DNA of 64,000 nt from Oleidesulfovibrio sp964593925 (GCA_964593925.1 CAZQKM010000009.1:26127-90126), one strand, 5' to 3'; numbered from the stretch's first letter, positions 25,938-35,311 are shown. Notes: a model not told the origin generated them from the letters alone. Program-made: numbers and translations.

Positions 25938-26708
25938 TTAATCAATGGACCCCAAAAAGGCTTTTGTGCGTTCATGCCGGGGGTTCTCAAAAATGTCAGC
26001 CGGGGTTCCCTCTTCCACCACGCTTCCCCCGTCCATGAAAATAACCTTATGAGCCACATTTTTAGCAAATTCCAACTCGTGGGTGACCACAACCATGGTC
26101 ATGCCGCTTTCGGCCAAGTCTCGCATGACCCTAAGGACATCTCCCACCAGTTCAGGATCCAGAGCGCTGGTCGGTTCATCGAACAACATAAGCTCAGGCT
26201 CCATGGCCAAGGAACGCGCGATGGCGACACGTTGTTGCTGGCCGCCCGAGAGCTGCTTAGGAAACCGGTCTGCCCAATGGGAGAGCCCCACCTTTTCCAA
26301 CAGTTCATAGGCGTGGGCTTTTACCTCTTCCGGGTCCTTCTTCAACACGGTGAGCGGGCCTTCCATGACATTTTCCAGTGCTGTCATATGTGGGAAGAGG
26401 TTAAAATTTTGAAAAACCATCCCGATTTTCATACGTATTTTGCAGAGTTCGCTTTCATTTTGTTCGTACAGCCGGCCATTGCGCTCGTTTATCCCCACCA
26501 GCTTGCCACCAACATAAATTCGACCAGCATTAATTTTTTCCAAGTGATTGATACAGCGGAGAAAGGTGCTCTTTCCCGAGCCGGAAGGCCCGAGCAGACA
26601 CAAGACCTCGCCCTTGTTCACTTCAAGATGTATCCCTTTAAGTATTTCGTTTTCACCAAAGGATTTGTGAACGTTCAATGCCCGAAGCATCGGTTCGGCT
26701 TGAGGCAT
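25938..26708 (-). CDS. Polar amino-acid ABC transporter, ATP-binding protein
   Basis: 256 residues with all ABC motifs: Walker A GPSGSGKST (about 40-48), Q-loop FQNFNLFPHMTALENV, signature LSGGQQQRVAIARSL, Walker B LMLFDEPTSALDPE, and the switch histidine in VVVTHE. Closest in type to GlnQ/HisP. It begins 2 bases after the permease stop and precedes the binding protein by about 175 bases. Confidence 0.95.
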   Translation of the reverse strand: MPQAEPMLRALNVHKSFGENEILKGIHLEVNKGEVLCLLGPSGSGKSTFLRCINHLEKINAGRIYVGGKLVGINERNGRLYEQNESELCKIRMKIGMVFQNFNLFPHMTALENVMEGPLTVLKKDPEEVKAHAYELLEKVGLSHWADRFPKQLSGGQQQRVAIARSLAMEPELMLFDEPTSALDPELVGDVLRVMRDLAESGMTMVVVTHELEFAKNVAHKVIFMDGGSVVEEGTPADIFENPRHERTKAFLGSID

Positions 26709-26710
26709 GG

Positions 26711-27589
26711 TTAGACTCTCCCCTGTTGCTTTTTACCAAAAAGATTTGACTTGAAAACGGTGAACAGGCTCCGATGGGCTAAAAACGAGTGGCCGCGATT
26801 GACTCGGCGTTCGATTCCCACCTGGCAAAAACTCAGCAATGTTACGACGATCAAGTACCAACCAGTGGCCACTATAAGCAGTTCCATAACCTTGGCATTG
26901 ACGAAATAGATGAGTTGAGCTCGGTGCAACAGTTCGGTAAAGGCAATGGCACTCGCCATGGAGGAGGTCTTGAGAAGGCCTATGAATTCATTTCCCATCG
27001 GGGGAACAATAACCCGCATGGCTTGGGGTAATACAATACGTCGCATGGCTGTCAGGCGGGTCATCCCCAACGTTGTCGCGGCATCAACCTGCCCTTTGTC
27101 CACCGAGAGAATTCCGCTTCGGACGATTTCTGTCATGTATGCGCCTTCATTGAGTCCAAGGCCAAAAAGAGCGGCAACAAATGGCGTCATGACGTCCACC
27201 ATCCGATATTCTACGAAGCCAAGGTTAACGACTGGAAAGATCAGGGCCAGATTGAACCAGATCAGCAATTGCAGATACACGGGGGTACCACGGAAAAGCC
27301 AGATATACAGCCCGGAAAACCAACGTGCGACGGGGTTTTGCGATAGCCGCATCACGGCAAATAAAATGCCCAAAATCAGGCCAATGACCATGGAGCAGAC
27401 TGTGATGAGGATGGTGTTTCCTAGACCCAGGATGAGCGCGGGCGAAAAAAAGAACTGTCCCACCACTGGCCAGTCAATCTGGCCAACGATGAATGCGTTG
27501 ACGATGAGGCAGAGAAGGGCAATGAGTATGACCCCTGAAAGCCAGCGTCCATAATGTCTAAGGGGAATGATCTTGTCGCTTGTTTCCAT
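26711..27589 (-). CDS. Polar amino-acid ABC transporter, permease
   Basis: 292 residues from the ATG at 27,589 (GGAA site; start METSDKIIPLRHYGRW), preferred to a frame extension that would run through the operators upstream. Several membrane segments and the HisM/GlnP permease signature: GLGNTILITVCSMVIGLILGI, and the EAA loop EIVRSGILSVDKGQVDAATTLGMTRL. First gene of the six-gene operon on this strand; overlaps nothing downstream. Confidence 0.9.
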   Translation of the reverse strand: METSDKIIPLRHYGRWLSGVILIALLCLIVNAFIVGQIDWPVVGQFFFSPALILGLGNTILITVCSMVIGLILGILFAVMRLSQNPVARWFSGLYIWLFRGTPVYLQLLIWFNLALIFPVVNLGFVEYRMVDVMTPFVAALFGLGLNEGAYMTEIVRSGILSVDKGQVDAATTLGMTRLTAMRRIVLPQAMRVIVPPMGNEFIGLLKTSSMASAIAFTELLHRAQLIYFVNAKVMELLIVATGWYLIVVTLLSFCQVGIERRVNRGHSFLAHRSLFTVFKSNLFGKKQQGRV

Positions 27590-27671
27590 CTCGGTTCCAT
27601 TGGTCCGTGTTGCCGCGATACGCTTCGGCTTTGCAGTGGGTTTTGACTGGGTAAAGACCCAATATGTAAAA

Positions 27672-27697
27672 ATTGTTCGACAATGTTTGTCCGACAA
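27672..27697. promoter_or_regulatory. Two FCD-GntR type operators in tandem
   Basis: TTGTTCGACAA and TTGTCCGACAA, centred 14 bases apart, each match the TNGTNNNACNA palindrome used by FadR-family GntR regulators. They lie about 85-110 bases upstream of the permease start, where they could control the operon whose last gene is a GntR regulator. Confidence 0.7.
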
Positions 27698-27905
27698 TAT
27701 TTTTGGCGTCAAGTGAAACTTGCGGATAACCGGGCGTGGGCTGCCAGAGCGTAAAGGCAGGTTAATGTATGGCTTCAGTAAAGCCAGCATGGGCGGTGGA
27801 AGCAGAAAGACTTATAAGCTAAATCAAACTATTTTAATGTGGGTGTAGACAATAAACCCCAGTCTCTATGCCTTTTAATTCACACAATACTGGTCTGGTT
27901 TTGTC

Positions 27906-28622
27906 TTATTCAAAGGTTTTTTTATTTTTACAAAATATATCAGGCTTAAACTGTGGCATGCCTTTTAGGCCTGCGAACCACTTGTTGGCTCCTTGTATTT
28001 GACCTTTTGAAAGCGAGAGTTTTTCTTTTAGTTGCCCCTGTAAACTTCTTAAAAATTTTTTTCCAGCCATGTTCGATATTTTTGTAATCCCTTTCTCCAG
28101 CCAAAAGTTGTATGCATAGCAGACATGGAGATTATGTGGGCTCAACTTAGGGACACTCCTTCGGCATTTGTCCATAACGTTCCAGACATAGTTGAGCGAG
28201 GCTTCATTAACTGTTTTCAGTTCAAAGCGGTTTTTCTTCAGCACATCGTAAATTTGTAACACATCGGGCTGCGGCATCACGTTGAAGTCATGAAGGCCTT
28301 CAACTCTAAGGCGTAAGTATTCAACCGCCAGAAGGTACGTGTGGGATACACTAGTTTTTTGTTCTTTTGCTCTCCGTGTTTCTACTGCTTGCGGGTGGCT
28401 TCCGGTGGTCTCATCGACAGGCATTATTATGGCTGCTTTCGTAAAATCGGGAATACCGCATTCTGGATTGGGCGCAACATCATGCGCACATTTTTTACCG
28501 TATGCTACATCATTGCCAAGTGCGTCTGAGAGGATGTATGCGACTCCACTCGTAAGCCGGCGGTTACATTTGCCGCAGTTAGCATCATGAACAAAGTCAA
28601 TACGGTCAATCCTCATTCTCAT
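27906..28622 (-). CDS. Hypothetical protein with an N-terminal zinc-ribbon-like cysteine pattern
   Basis: 238 residues from the ATG at 28,622, chosen for GGAG eight bases upstream; the open frame extends to an ATG at 28,796. Near the start is C-G-K-C-N-R-R-L, then YGKKCAHD, which looks like a small zinc site (three or four Cys/His). The rest is helical and basic at the C-terminus, with no signal or membrane segment. Codons and base use are more A/T rich than the neighbours and no operon partner is seen, so this could be an acquired gene. Function not recognised. Confidence 0.55.
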   Translation of the reverse strand: MRMRIDRIDFVHDANCGKCNRRLTSGVAYILSDALGNDVAYGKKCAHDVAPNPECGIPDFTKAAIIMPVDETTGSHPQAVETRRAKEQKTSVSHTYLLAVEYLRLRVEGLHDFNVMPQPDVLQIYDVLKKNRFELKTVNEASLNYVWNVMDKCRRSVPKLSPHNLHVCYAYNFWLEKGITKISNMAGKKFLRSLQGQLKEKLSLSKGQIQGANKWFAGLKGMPQFKPDIFCKNKKTFE

Positions 28623-28796
28623 CTTATGGACTCCGTTCTCTACATAAAAATATTCAAGTAAAGCCATTGAGACAGGACTTTGCTGTAAAAATATCTGTAA
28701 GTGACTTTTTAGGCCTGCTCTAGGCCAATGAAAATCAATAAGCCATGTGGGCACCTGTGTGAAATGTATGCCAAACGGCTTTGTGTAAGCGTTCAC

Positions 28797-29451
28797 AGAT
28801 GTTATAGTCAGTTTCGTCTATAGCCAGAGATATCTTGGTAATCTTATGTTTCTGTTTGCCGTAGTATTTCCTGCTCCTAGCCCTCGGGATGCGGGTAATA
28901 CCCATTTGCTGAGATGAAGGCCGACGAATCCACACGTTCATTGAACAGATCAGCCCCGGTTAGGCTGTTTTGCATTTTTTGGCCAGTAGTTGTGACTACT
29001 TTGTCCAGAGTCCATCCTCCGGATGTCCAACCAAGCTCTTTTTCAAGGCTTTATCCGCCTTTCTTGGCAATGTCTGACAAAGTTGGTGTTTTTTTATTCT
29101 GTGTATCTATATCACGTGTTCCTGATAGCAGCTACCTTTTACTCTGGCCTAAAGCTATTTGTAGCCCTTCTTGCCTCGAAAAGTCCTTCCTGTTGTTTGT
29201 CATGGCCAAGTAAAAATGTCTGTGGTCTGGTGGCCTGTTCAAAAAGGTAAAATGTTGACGTCACAGGGTGGCCTTACATTGAAAAAGACTCTGGTGCGCC
29301 TGACTGTGAACATACTATCAAACGGTCTTAGAAATTATTGTGCCGGACGGGTGTATTTTGCCCACCGCCAGCGGGTGGCCCCTACCTTACATATCCTTTG
29401 GATAGCTGACTCTATCTGATTGTTGCTACCCAAAGGATCAGAGCGTTGGGC
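28797..29451. other. Gap without a supported gene; possible gene relic
   Basis: About 655 bases. On the minus strand near 28,735-29,060 two frames encode short conserved-looking runs (for example a KYYGKQKHKITKISLAIDE run) interrupted by stops and a frame change, resembling the remains of a transposase-like or similar gene, but no family could be assigned. From 29,060 to 29,451 nothing is seen. Confidence 0.35.
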
Positions 29452-30285
29452 TTATTGACGCGTGGTATCCATTGTCAACAGCAGATCAACGGCCGGGGTA
29501 AGCATTTCTGCGTTGAAATGTTCGATTTTTCCCGCATCGCATGCCTCGGCCAGCTTTGGATCAAGGGGCAGCTTGGCCAGCACGGGAATACCATATTCCC
29601 GCCCCACTTGGTCTATATGGCTTTCGCCGAATATTTTGTAGTCCTTGCCATTATCCGGACAGTGGAAGTAGGACATGTTTTCAACAAGTCCCAGTATGGG
29701 GACGTGCATTGTTTTTGCCATGTTCACCGCCTTTGAAACGATCATGGCCACCAGCTCTTGCGGTGAGGCAACAACAATGATGCCGTCAACAGGCAGAGAC
29801 TGAAAGACTGTCAGGGGGACATCGCCAGTACCCGGCGGCATGTCAACAAACATAAAGTCAATGTCCTCCCAGATGACCTCTGCCCAGAATTGCCTCACCA
29901 TGTTGCCGATTATGGGACCCCGCCACAGTACGGGCTGTGTTACATCTTGAAGTAGAAGGTTGAAGGACATAACTGCTATGCCGGTAGCGCTTTTGAGCGG
30001 GACTATACCTTGCCCATTGCTCACAGCCATTCCTGTAATGCCAAATACCTTGGGAATGGAAGGGCCGGTGATATCAGCATCAAGAATTGCACATTGTGGG
30101 CCTTTGCGGGCCACTTCTGAAGCAAGCAGCGAGGTTAGCAGGGATTTTCCCACGCCTCCCTTGCCGCTTACAATGCCGATTACTTTTTTTATGTTGCTCA
30201 GTGCATGGGGCTGGTCGGTGGTCTGTTTGTCTGCGTAGTCTTCCGCGCAGCTGCTACAGCTTTGTTTGTTACATTGCCCTTTCAT
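29452..30285 (-). CDS. Mrp/NBP35 family iron-sulfur carrier ATPase
   Basis: 277 residues from the ATG at 30,285 (GGGAGG upstream). A cysteine cluster comes first (CNKQSCSSC, about 5-13), then the deviant Walker A GIVSGKGGVGKSLLTS, LDADITGPSIPKV, PGTGDVPLT, and the ENMSYFHCPD CxxC-like part. Mrp proteins carry or assemble iron-sulfur clusters. In anaerobes, paralogues often pair with DUF134 and NifX/NifB-type genes, exactly the genes that lie divergently next door. Confidence 0.9.
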   Translation of the reverse strand: MKGQCNKQSCSSCAEDYADKQTTDQPHALSNIKKVIGIVSGKGGVGKSLLTSLLASEVARKGPQCAILDADITGPSIPKVFGITGMAVSNGQGIVPLKSATGIAVMSFNLLLQDVTQPVLWRGPIIGNMVRQFWAEVIWEDIDFMFVDMPPGTGDVPLTVFQSLPVDGIIVVASPQELVAMIVSKAVNMAKTMHVPILGLVENMSYFHCPDNGKDYKIFGESHIDQVGREYGIPVLAKLPLDPKLAEACDAGKIEHFNAEMLTPAVDLLLTMDTTRQ

Positions 30286-30332
30286 CGCAGTGTGCCTCCC
30301 TGGATGTTTTTTGTGTACTTCTCTATGAGTTA

Positions 30333-30382
30333 TTGACATATGACAAAAACAGTGTCAAACGTGTATATATGACAGATGTCAA
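30333..30382. promoter_or_regulatory. Cluster of TGACA/TGTCA half-sites between divergent genes
   Basis: Within 50 bases there are TTGACA, TGACA-N7-TGTCA and TGACAGATGTCA. On the minus strand this is a loose direct repeat of TTTGACA, CTGT and GTCATAT. It sits between the Mrp gene and the DUF134 regulator gene, so it is a likely operator/promoter region for one or both, with TTGACA possibly also serving as a -35 element. Confidence 0.5.
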
Positions 30383-30574
30383 AGCAGGGGGATGCCTCTG
30401 TGGATGGCAAGAATAACGGCCACAAGTATGGCCGCGTCAGTATGCTGCCAGCGGGTCATGGGGCGAATAAAAGATTAGCATATTTTTTTGTATACAGGCC
30501 ACTACTCTTTTAAAGGGTAGTTATTGCGTGGGATGTGCCCACAGCGGAAAATAGATGTTTGGAGCAGGGGAGCC

Positions 30575-30946
30575 ATGCCAAGACCCAGAAAATGCAGAAA
30601 GGTCTGCCGTCTTCCAGATAACAATACGTTTGGCCCCATCGGGGGCTGCTGTTTACCCGGTGAGCCTGTGGTGCTCTTGGTGGATGAGTACGAGGCAGTC
30701 CGCCTCATCGACCTGGAGGGTATGAGCCAGGAGGAGTGTGCGGAAAAAATGCATGTTGCCCGGACAACTGTGCAGGCAAGTTACACCAGTGCGAGAAAAA
30801 AGCTCGCAGAGCTGCTCGTGAACGGAAAAAGGCTTGTTATCGAAGGTGGTGACTACAGGCTGTGTGAAGGCGGACCCCAGTGCGGGAGAGGATGCCGTAG
30901 CATGGCCCCTACAGCCACGGGATGTTCCAAGAGTTCGTGTGCATAG
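30575..30946 (+). CDS. UPF0251/DUF134 DNA-binding protein
   Basis: 123 residues from the ATG at 30,575 (GGGGAG upstream). Typical family start MPRPRKCRKVCRLP, then a helix-turn-helix (VDEYEAVRLIDLEGMSQEECAEKMHVARTTVQASYTSARKKLAELLVNGKRLVIEGG) and a cysteine-rich tail. DUF134 proteins are predicted transcription factors linked with Mrp and NifX/NifB-type genes; the cysteines may sense iron-sulfur or redox state. It precedes the NifX-type gene on the same strand. Confidence 0.9.
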   Translation: MPRPRKCRKVCRLPDNNTFGPIGGCCLPGEPVVLLVDEYEAVRLIDLEGMSQEECAEKMHVARTTVQASYTSARKKLAELLVNGKRLVIEGGDYRLCEGGPQCGRGCRSMAPTATGCSKSSCA

Positions 30947-31062
30947 GATAATTTTTGAATGTCCGTCGGTCGTGGTTTGGCCGGCGTGTATGCCATGTAA
31001 TCGCCTGCATTTGCCCTTTGAGATCAAAGAGCTTTGCAGGCCAAAAGTTCAGGAGTATGGGT

Positions 31063-31440
31063 ATGAGTGCAAAGAAAGTAGCGATTCCCTCGGCCGCACC
31101 TGGGGGCATGGAGGCCGCTGTAGACATGCATTTTGGCCAGTGCGATCTCTATACAATTGTGGAGCTTGATGAAAGTGGTGTGCGCTCTGTGGGCACAGTG
31201 GAGAAGGTTCCCCATGCACAGGGTGGCTGCCTAGCCCCTGTGCAGCTGTTGGCTTCCAGGGGTGTGGACACCTTGCTTGCAGCTGGTATGGGTATGCGTC
31301 CTCTCACGGGATTCCACCAAGAGGGAATCAAGGTCTATCATACTGAAGAGCAGGAAACAGTGGGGCAGGCCGTGCAGGCTTTCCTGCAGGGCACGCTCAA
31401 GCCGTTTGATACCCAGCGTACCTGCGGGGGGTGTCACTAG
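31063..31440 (+). CDS. NifX/NifB-type dinitrogenase iron-molybdenum cofactor family protein
   Basis: 125 residues from the ATG at 31,063 (AGGAG seven bases upstream; a second ATG two codons earlier is too close to it). Family pattern: KVAIPSAAPGGMEAAVDMHFGQCDLYTIVEL, HAQGGCLAPVQLLASRGVDTLLAAGMGMRPLTGFHQEGIKVYHTEEQETVGQAVQAFLQG, ending TCGGCH. These small proteins bind iron-sulfur or molybdenum clusters in and outside nitrogen fixers. No nif genes are here, so a general cluster carrier with Mrp is more likely. Confidence 0.88.
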   Translation: MSAKKVAIPSAAPGGMEAAVDMHFGQCDLYTIVELDESGVRSVGTVEKVPHAQGGCLAPVQLLASRGVDTLLAAGMGMRPLTGFHQEGIKVYHTEEQETVGQAVQAFLQGTLKPFDTQRTCGGCH

Positions 31441-31563
31441 TCTGGATATGCGCCAAAGGTAGTCGATTGCAGACAAATCGCGGCGGCATTGCTTCCCGGT
31501 TGTGCAGGACTCTGCTCCATTTACAAGAGCGTGTCTGCTTGTGGGGAGCAATGCCAGGCCGTT

Positions 31564-32808
31564 CTACACGGCAGAACCAGGTAGGTCAGGCCGTTTTTTT
31601 TCTTTCAGGATGGCACAGCAGATACCTGTGCCAATGATGCACAAAACAATGGCAACAGCTAGAATATAGCTGTACCCCGCATTTTTGTAGGTATCAATCA
31701 GGTAGCCGAACAAGGGGGGGAACAGTGCATCGGGAGTATAGCCGATGAGGCTGATGACCGCTACGGCGATCCCCATTTTTTCTGGTGGGATTCTGGTTTC
31801 TTCAATGCAGGAAAGCATGAGGTTGTAAATAACCAGCCCGATAGCCCCAAAGAATAGTGTCAGGGCGATGAGAAGGGTATTGGAGGTACCTGCGGGCAGC
31901 ATCAGTACAACCAAGGTGGTGAAGGCAACGGTGATGAATGCGCCAAGGAGTACTTTTGCGGTGGAGTTCAGTTTATCGGCGAGGTAACCACTGAGCGGAC
32001 CGGTGACAATGCGCAAGCCATAGGAACGGATGGTGCCAAGTACACCCCCGAATGCAATGGATGCACCCAGTACGTTTGTCGTATAGGGGGTAAGATAGCC
32101 GATGCACAGGTAGATACCGTACCCACAGAAGATGAGCACAATCATCAGCCACACGGAACGCAGCCTGAGTGCGGCTTTAATGTTGGCAAGACTCATGGAG
32201 GGGTGTTCTTCTATGCTATTGGTGGCCTCGGGATGTTTGCGTACCACAAAAAAGACGCCTACGGCAGCCAGCAGGCAGAATGCGGCTTGCGTATACATAA
32301 GTGTATTGAATGCAAGAGGCAGATTGTCAGGGTTTATATCGACCAGTTTGGCACCGACAAAGCCAATAAGCGTAGAGAAAATGCCGGTAGCCGAATAGAA
32401 ACAGCCAAACATTTTTCCCTGGTCATTTGCAGAGCCTGATTCACGAACTGCCTTGACCATGGGCACCCAAAAAAGCGGCATGATTACGCCGGAGATTCCC
32501 CAGGCAATGGCGCCGCCGGAATACGTGGGAGCGAGCATAACCATAAAGTGTGCCGCAGCCTGTAGTACAAGGCCAATGGTCATCAGCATGCTGGAGGAAA
32601 CCTTGTCGGTAATCGCACCGGCAGGAATATAGATACACATGGCCATGGTGGTGTATATGGTAAGGAACGTGCCGAGCTGCTGGTTGGAAACGTGCAATAC
32701 CCCGGTGATCAGGTCATACAGCTTGAAATGGATATACGGCAGTGCCATGCAGGATGAAAATGCAAGGCCGATAATGGCCAGTTGCAGGTACTGGCGGAAT
32801 GTACTCAT
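31564..32808 (-). CDS. Major facilitator superfamily transporter
   Basis: 414 residues, about twelve hydrophobic segments, with the MFS loop between TM2 and TM3 (AGAITDKVSSSMLM) and a symmetrical second half (SGYLADKLNSTAKV). Starts 9 bases after the amidohydrolase stop, so the two form an operon and the transporter probably imports, or exports a product of, the amidohydrolase substrate. Substrate unknown. Confidence 0.88.
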   Translation of the reverse strand: MSTFRQYLQLAIIGLAFSSCMALPYIHFKLYDLITGVLHVSNQQLGTFLTIYTTMAMCIYIPAGAITDKVSSSMLMTIGLVLQAAAHFMVMLAPTYSGGAIAWGISGVIMPLFWVPMVKAVRESGSANDQGKMFGCFYSATGIFSTLIGFVGAKLVDINPDNLPLAFNTLMYTQAAFCLLAAVGVFFVVRKHPEATNSIEEHPSMSLANIKAALRLRSVWLMIVLIFCGYGIYLCIGYLTPYTTNVLGASIAFGGVLGTIRSYGLRIVTGPLSGYLADKLNSTAKVLLGAFITVAFTTLVVLMLPAGTSNTLLIALTLFFGAIGLVIYNLMLSCIEETRIPPEKMGIAVAVISLIGYTPDALFPPLFGYLIDTYKNAGYSYILAVAIVLCIIGTGICCAILKEKKRPDLPGSAV

Positions 32809-32817
32809 AAAGTTCCC

Positions 32818-34446
32818 TCAAAAGTTGTTTGATTGAGTTTGATTGAGATGCACAATATTTCCACCAAGTACCGTGGCACAGGCGGAGACGGTGTCAACCA
32901 TGAGTGGGTCCATGGCGAAAATATTTTGAGAAAGGATGACAAAATCAGCGAGCTTGCCCGCTTCAAGCGTGCCTTTGAGGTGCTCTTCAAAAGAAGAATA
33001 CGCAGCATGGGATGTAAGTGAGGCAACAGCATCGTACATGGAAACAGCCTGCTCTTTGCCAAGCACTGCACCTGATTGCGTACGGCGGTTGACTGCACAG
33101 GAAAGCAGGCGGAAAGGGGTAAGGGGCGTTACCGGGTAGTCCGTATGGATGGTAAACGGAAGCCCTCTTTTTTGAGCACTGCCAAGGGGTGAGATCCGGC
33201 GGGCACGTTTTTCGCCAAGAAAGGTATCGCGATGGGCATCGCCCCAATGGAACACATGATTAACAAAAAAACTGGGGATAATTTTTAGTGTGGCAAGCCT
33301 GTCAAGCTGGTCTTCGCGGATTGTTTGGGCATGGATAATTTGGTGACGGCCTTCAAAATCGCTGTACTCCTGCTGGGCATGGGCAATGGCGTTAATGGCT
33401 AGGTCAATGGCCGCGTCACCGTTGCAGTGCAAGGCAGTCTGGCAGTGGTTTTTGTGCGCGTGTAATACGGCCTCATTAAGCTCTTTTTGCGTAAAATGTT
33501 CAATACCGTTGGAAGATCCTGGCACGTGATAAGGTTCGCATAATGAGGCTGTGTATCCTTGGATGGAGCCGTCCACCAGAAACTTTACACATCCCAGTCG
33601 TAGCCAGGAGTCGCCAAATCCCGTTGTGCAGCCATCGTCAAGGATACTGCGAAACTGCTCCTCCATAATGGTCAGGTAAAAGCGTAGGCCAAGTTTCCGC
33701 TCTGCCTTAAGCGCCTGCAAGGCGCCAAGAATATTTTTATGGTTTCCCAGCCATCCTATGGCGCCATCCTGCACCGAGGTGATGCCCAAGCTGTGGGCAA
33801 GGGCAAAACCCTTACAATAGGCTTCCATGTACGTTGTTTTGCTGTAGGTCGGGGCTTTATCCGTCACCAGGGTATGGGCATGGCCTAGTAGCACCCCGCT
33901 GGGCATGCCATTGGCCTCCAGCGCTATTTCACCCTTGCCACCATGGGGAATGGGGGTATGAGCAGTGATGCCGCAAAGCTCCAGCGCTTTGGTATTGACA
34001 TATAGTATGTGGCCGGAAATATGAAACAGGGCCACGGGAATATCATTGCACGCACAGTCGAGGTCATGGCGCGTCAGGTGGCGTTTTTCTGTAATGGCAC
34101 AGTCATTGAATCCCGTGCCCAATAGCCATGCACCGCTCTCCAGCGTATCTTTTTTACGGGCAATATGCTGGAGTACATCATCTATATCTTTTGCGTGGTG
34201 GCAGGCTATTTCAACAAATTCGTTAATGAATCCGTCGGTGACATGATTATGGGGCTCGATGAATCCGGGGATAACCGTATGGCCTCTCAGGTCGACATAT
34301 GCGGTGTGCCCATTGGCATATGCCTGCATCTCATCTCGTGTTCCTGTGGCAACAATATACTCACCCATGGTGCACATTGCATCCACAGCATGCCCCGCAT
34401 GTCGCATGGTTACGATGTTGCCGTTATACCAGAGTGTTGTATGCAT
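32818..34446 (-). CDS. YtcJ-like amidohydrolase (amidohydrolase family 3)
   Basis: 542 residues. N-terminal small beta-sandwich (LWYNGNIVTM), metal HxH at H66/H68 (GFIEPHNHVTDG, with N in place of the common V between the histidines), further LHCNGDAAID and HAQTIREDQLDRL histidines, and the C-terminal TLEAGKLADFVILSQNIF return to the sandwich. Such enzymes cut amide bonds of small molecules, often N-acyl amino acids. In an operon with an MFS transporter, and divergent from a two-component locus. Confidence 0.87.
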   Translation of the reverse strand: MHTTLWYNGNIVTMRHAGHAVDAMCTMGEYIVATGTRDEMQAYANGHTAYVDLRGHTVIPGFIEPHNHVTDGFINEFVEIACHHAKDIDDVLQHIARKKDTLESGAWLLGTGFNDCAITEKRHLTRHDLDCACNDIPVALFHISGHILYVNTKALELCGITAHTPIPHGGKGEIALEANGMPSGVLLGHAHTLVTDKAPTYSKTTYMEAYCKGFALAHSLGITSVQDGAIGWLGNHKNILGALQALKAERKLGLRFYLTIMEEQFRSILDDGCTTGFGDSWLRLGCVKFLVDGSIQGYTASLCEPYHVPGSSNGIEHFTQKELNEAVLHAHKNHCQTALHCNGDAAIDLAINAIAHAQQEYSDFEGRHQIIHAQTIREDQLDRLATLKIIPSFFVNHVFHWGDAHRDTFLGEKRARRISPLGSAQKRGLPFTIHTDYPVTPLTPFRLLSCAVNRRTQSGAVLGKEQAVSMYDAVASLTSHAAYSSFEEHLKGTLEAGKLADFVILSQNIFAMDPLMVDTVSACATVLGGNIVHLNQTQSNNF

Positions 34447-34651
34447 TGTACTTTTCCCCCGGATGTGGCCAGGTTTTTCAGTGGCTGGTCAATGAAAAAT
34501 CTGCCAACGCCAATGATATACGTATGTTACGCCGCGGGTCGAAAATGGCGATAGAGGATTCATCCTAAATACGATGTAAAAACTCCCTAGTCAGCAAAAA
34601 AACTTGCTCCTTTTTTTGTTATTCGTAACATACGGGAAAAAGGCGGCAGGC

Positions 34652-35308
34652 ATGCAGGCAACCACAGTACGGATAGTTTTGCTGGAAGATCATGTACTCT
34701 TTCGCAGCGGGATAAAGCAGATGCTTTCGGCAGAGCAGGGCTTTAGCATTGTGGGCGAAGCAGGTAGTGGACTAGAAGGACTTGATCTTGTTGAAAAAGT
34801 TCAGCCTGATGTCGTACTTTTGGATATTACTCTTCCAGAACTGAGCGGTATAGAGGTGGCAAGCCGGGTGAAAAAGCATTTTCCGGGTATTCGTATTCTC
34901 ATGGTTTCCATGCATAATTCCATTGGCTACTTGCGTTCGGCCATGCAGGCAGGGGCAGACGGCTATGTGCTCAAGTCATCTGATGTAGAGGAATTTATGG
35001 TGGCACTGAGGGCCATTGTAAAAGGGCGGCAATATATCTGCTCGGAGTGCGCTCTCCATGTGGTGCACTCTTTTATGCAAGGCGAAGTTGTGGTTGCCGA
35101 TCCGCTGGCCTCCCTGTCCCTTCGCGAGCGTGAGGTGCTTATTCTCATTGCAGAAGGCAACAGCAATAAAGAGATCGCCGGTAAGCTTAATCTTGCGGTG
35201 AAAACCGTGGATAACCATCGTAGTAATATCATGCGCAAGCTTGAACTGCGTAATCTGCGTGATATCATCTTTTTTGCCATAGAGCACAAGCTGGTGGAGC
35301 AGAGCTAG
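34652..35308 (+). CDS. NarL/LuxR-type response regulator
   Basis: 218 residues from the ATG at 34,652 (AGGC site). Receiver domain RIVLLEDHVLFRSGIKQML with phospho-acceptor D in VVLLDITLPELSG and the K of YVLKSSD, then a LuxR helix-turn-helix (LSLREREVLILIAEGNSNKEIAGKLNLAVKTVDNHRSNIMRKL). It precedes, in order, a binding-protein-like gene and a sensor kinase, 3 bases from the first. It likely controls the divergent amidohydrolase-MFS operon, though this is inferred only from adjacency. Confidence 0.93.
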   Translation: MQATTVRIVLLEDHVLFRSGIKQMLSAEQGFSIVGEAGSGLEGLDLVEKVQPDVVLLDITLPELSGIEVASRVKKHFPGIRILMVSMHNSIGYLRSAMQAGADGYVLKSSDVEEFMVALRAIVKGRQYICSECALHVVHSFMQGEVVVADPLASLSLREREVLILIAEGNSNKEIAGKLNLAVKTVDNHRSNIMRKLELRNLRDIIFFAIEHKLVEQS

Positions 35309-35311
35309 CAG

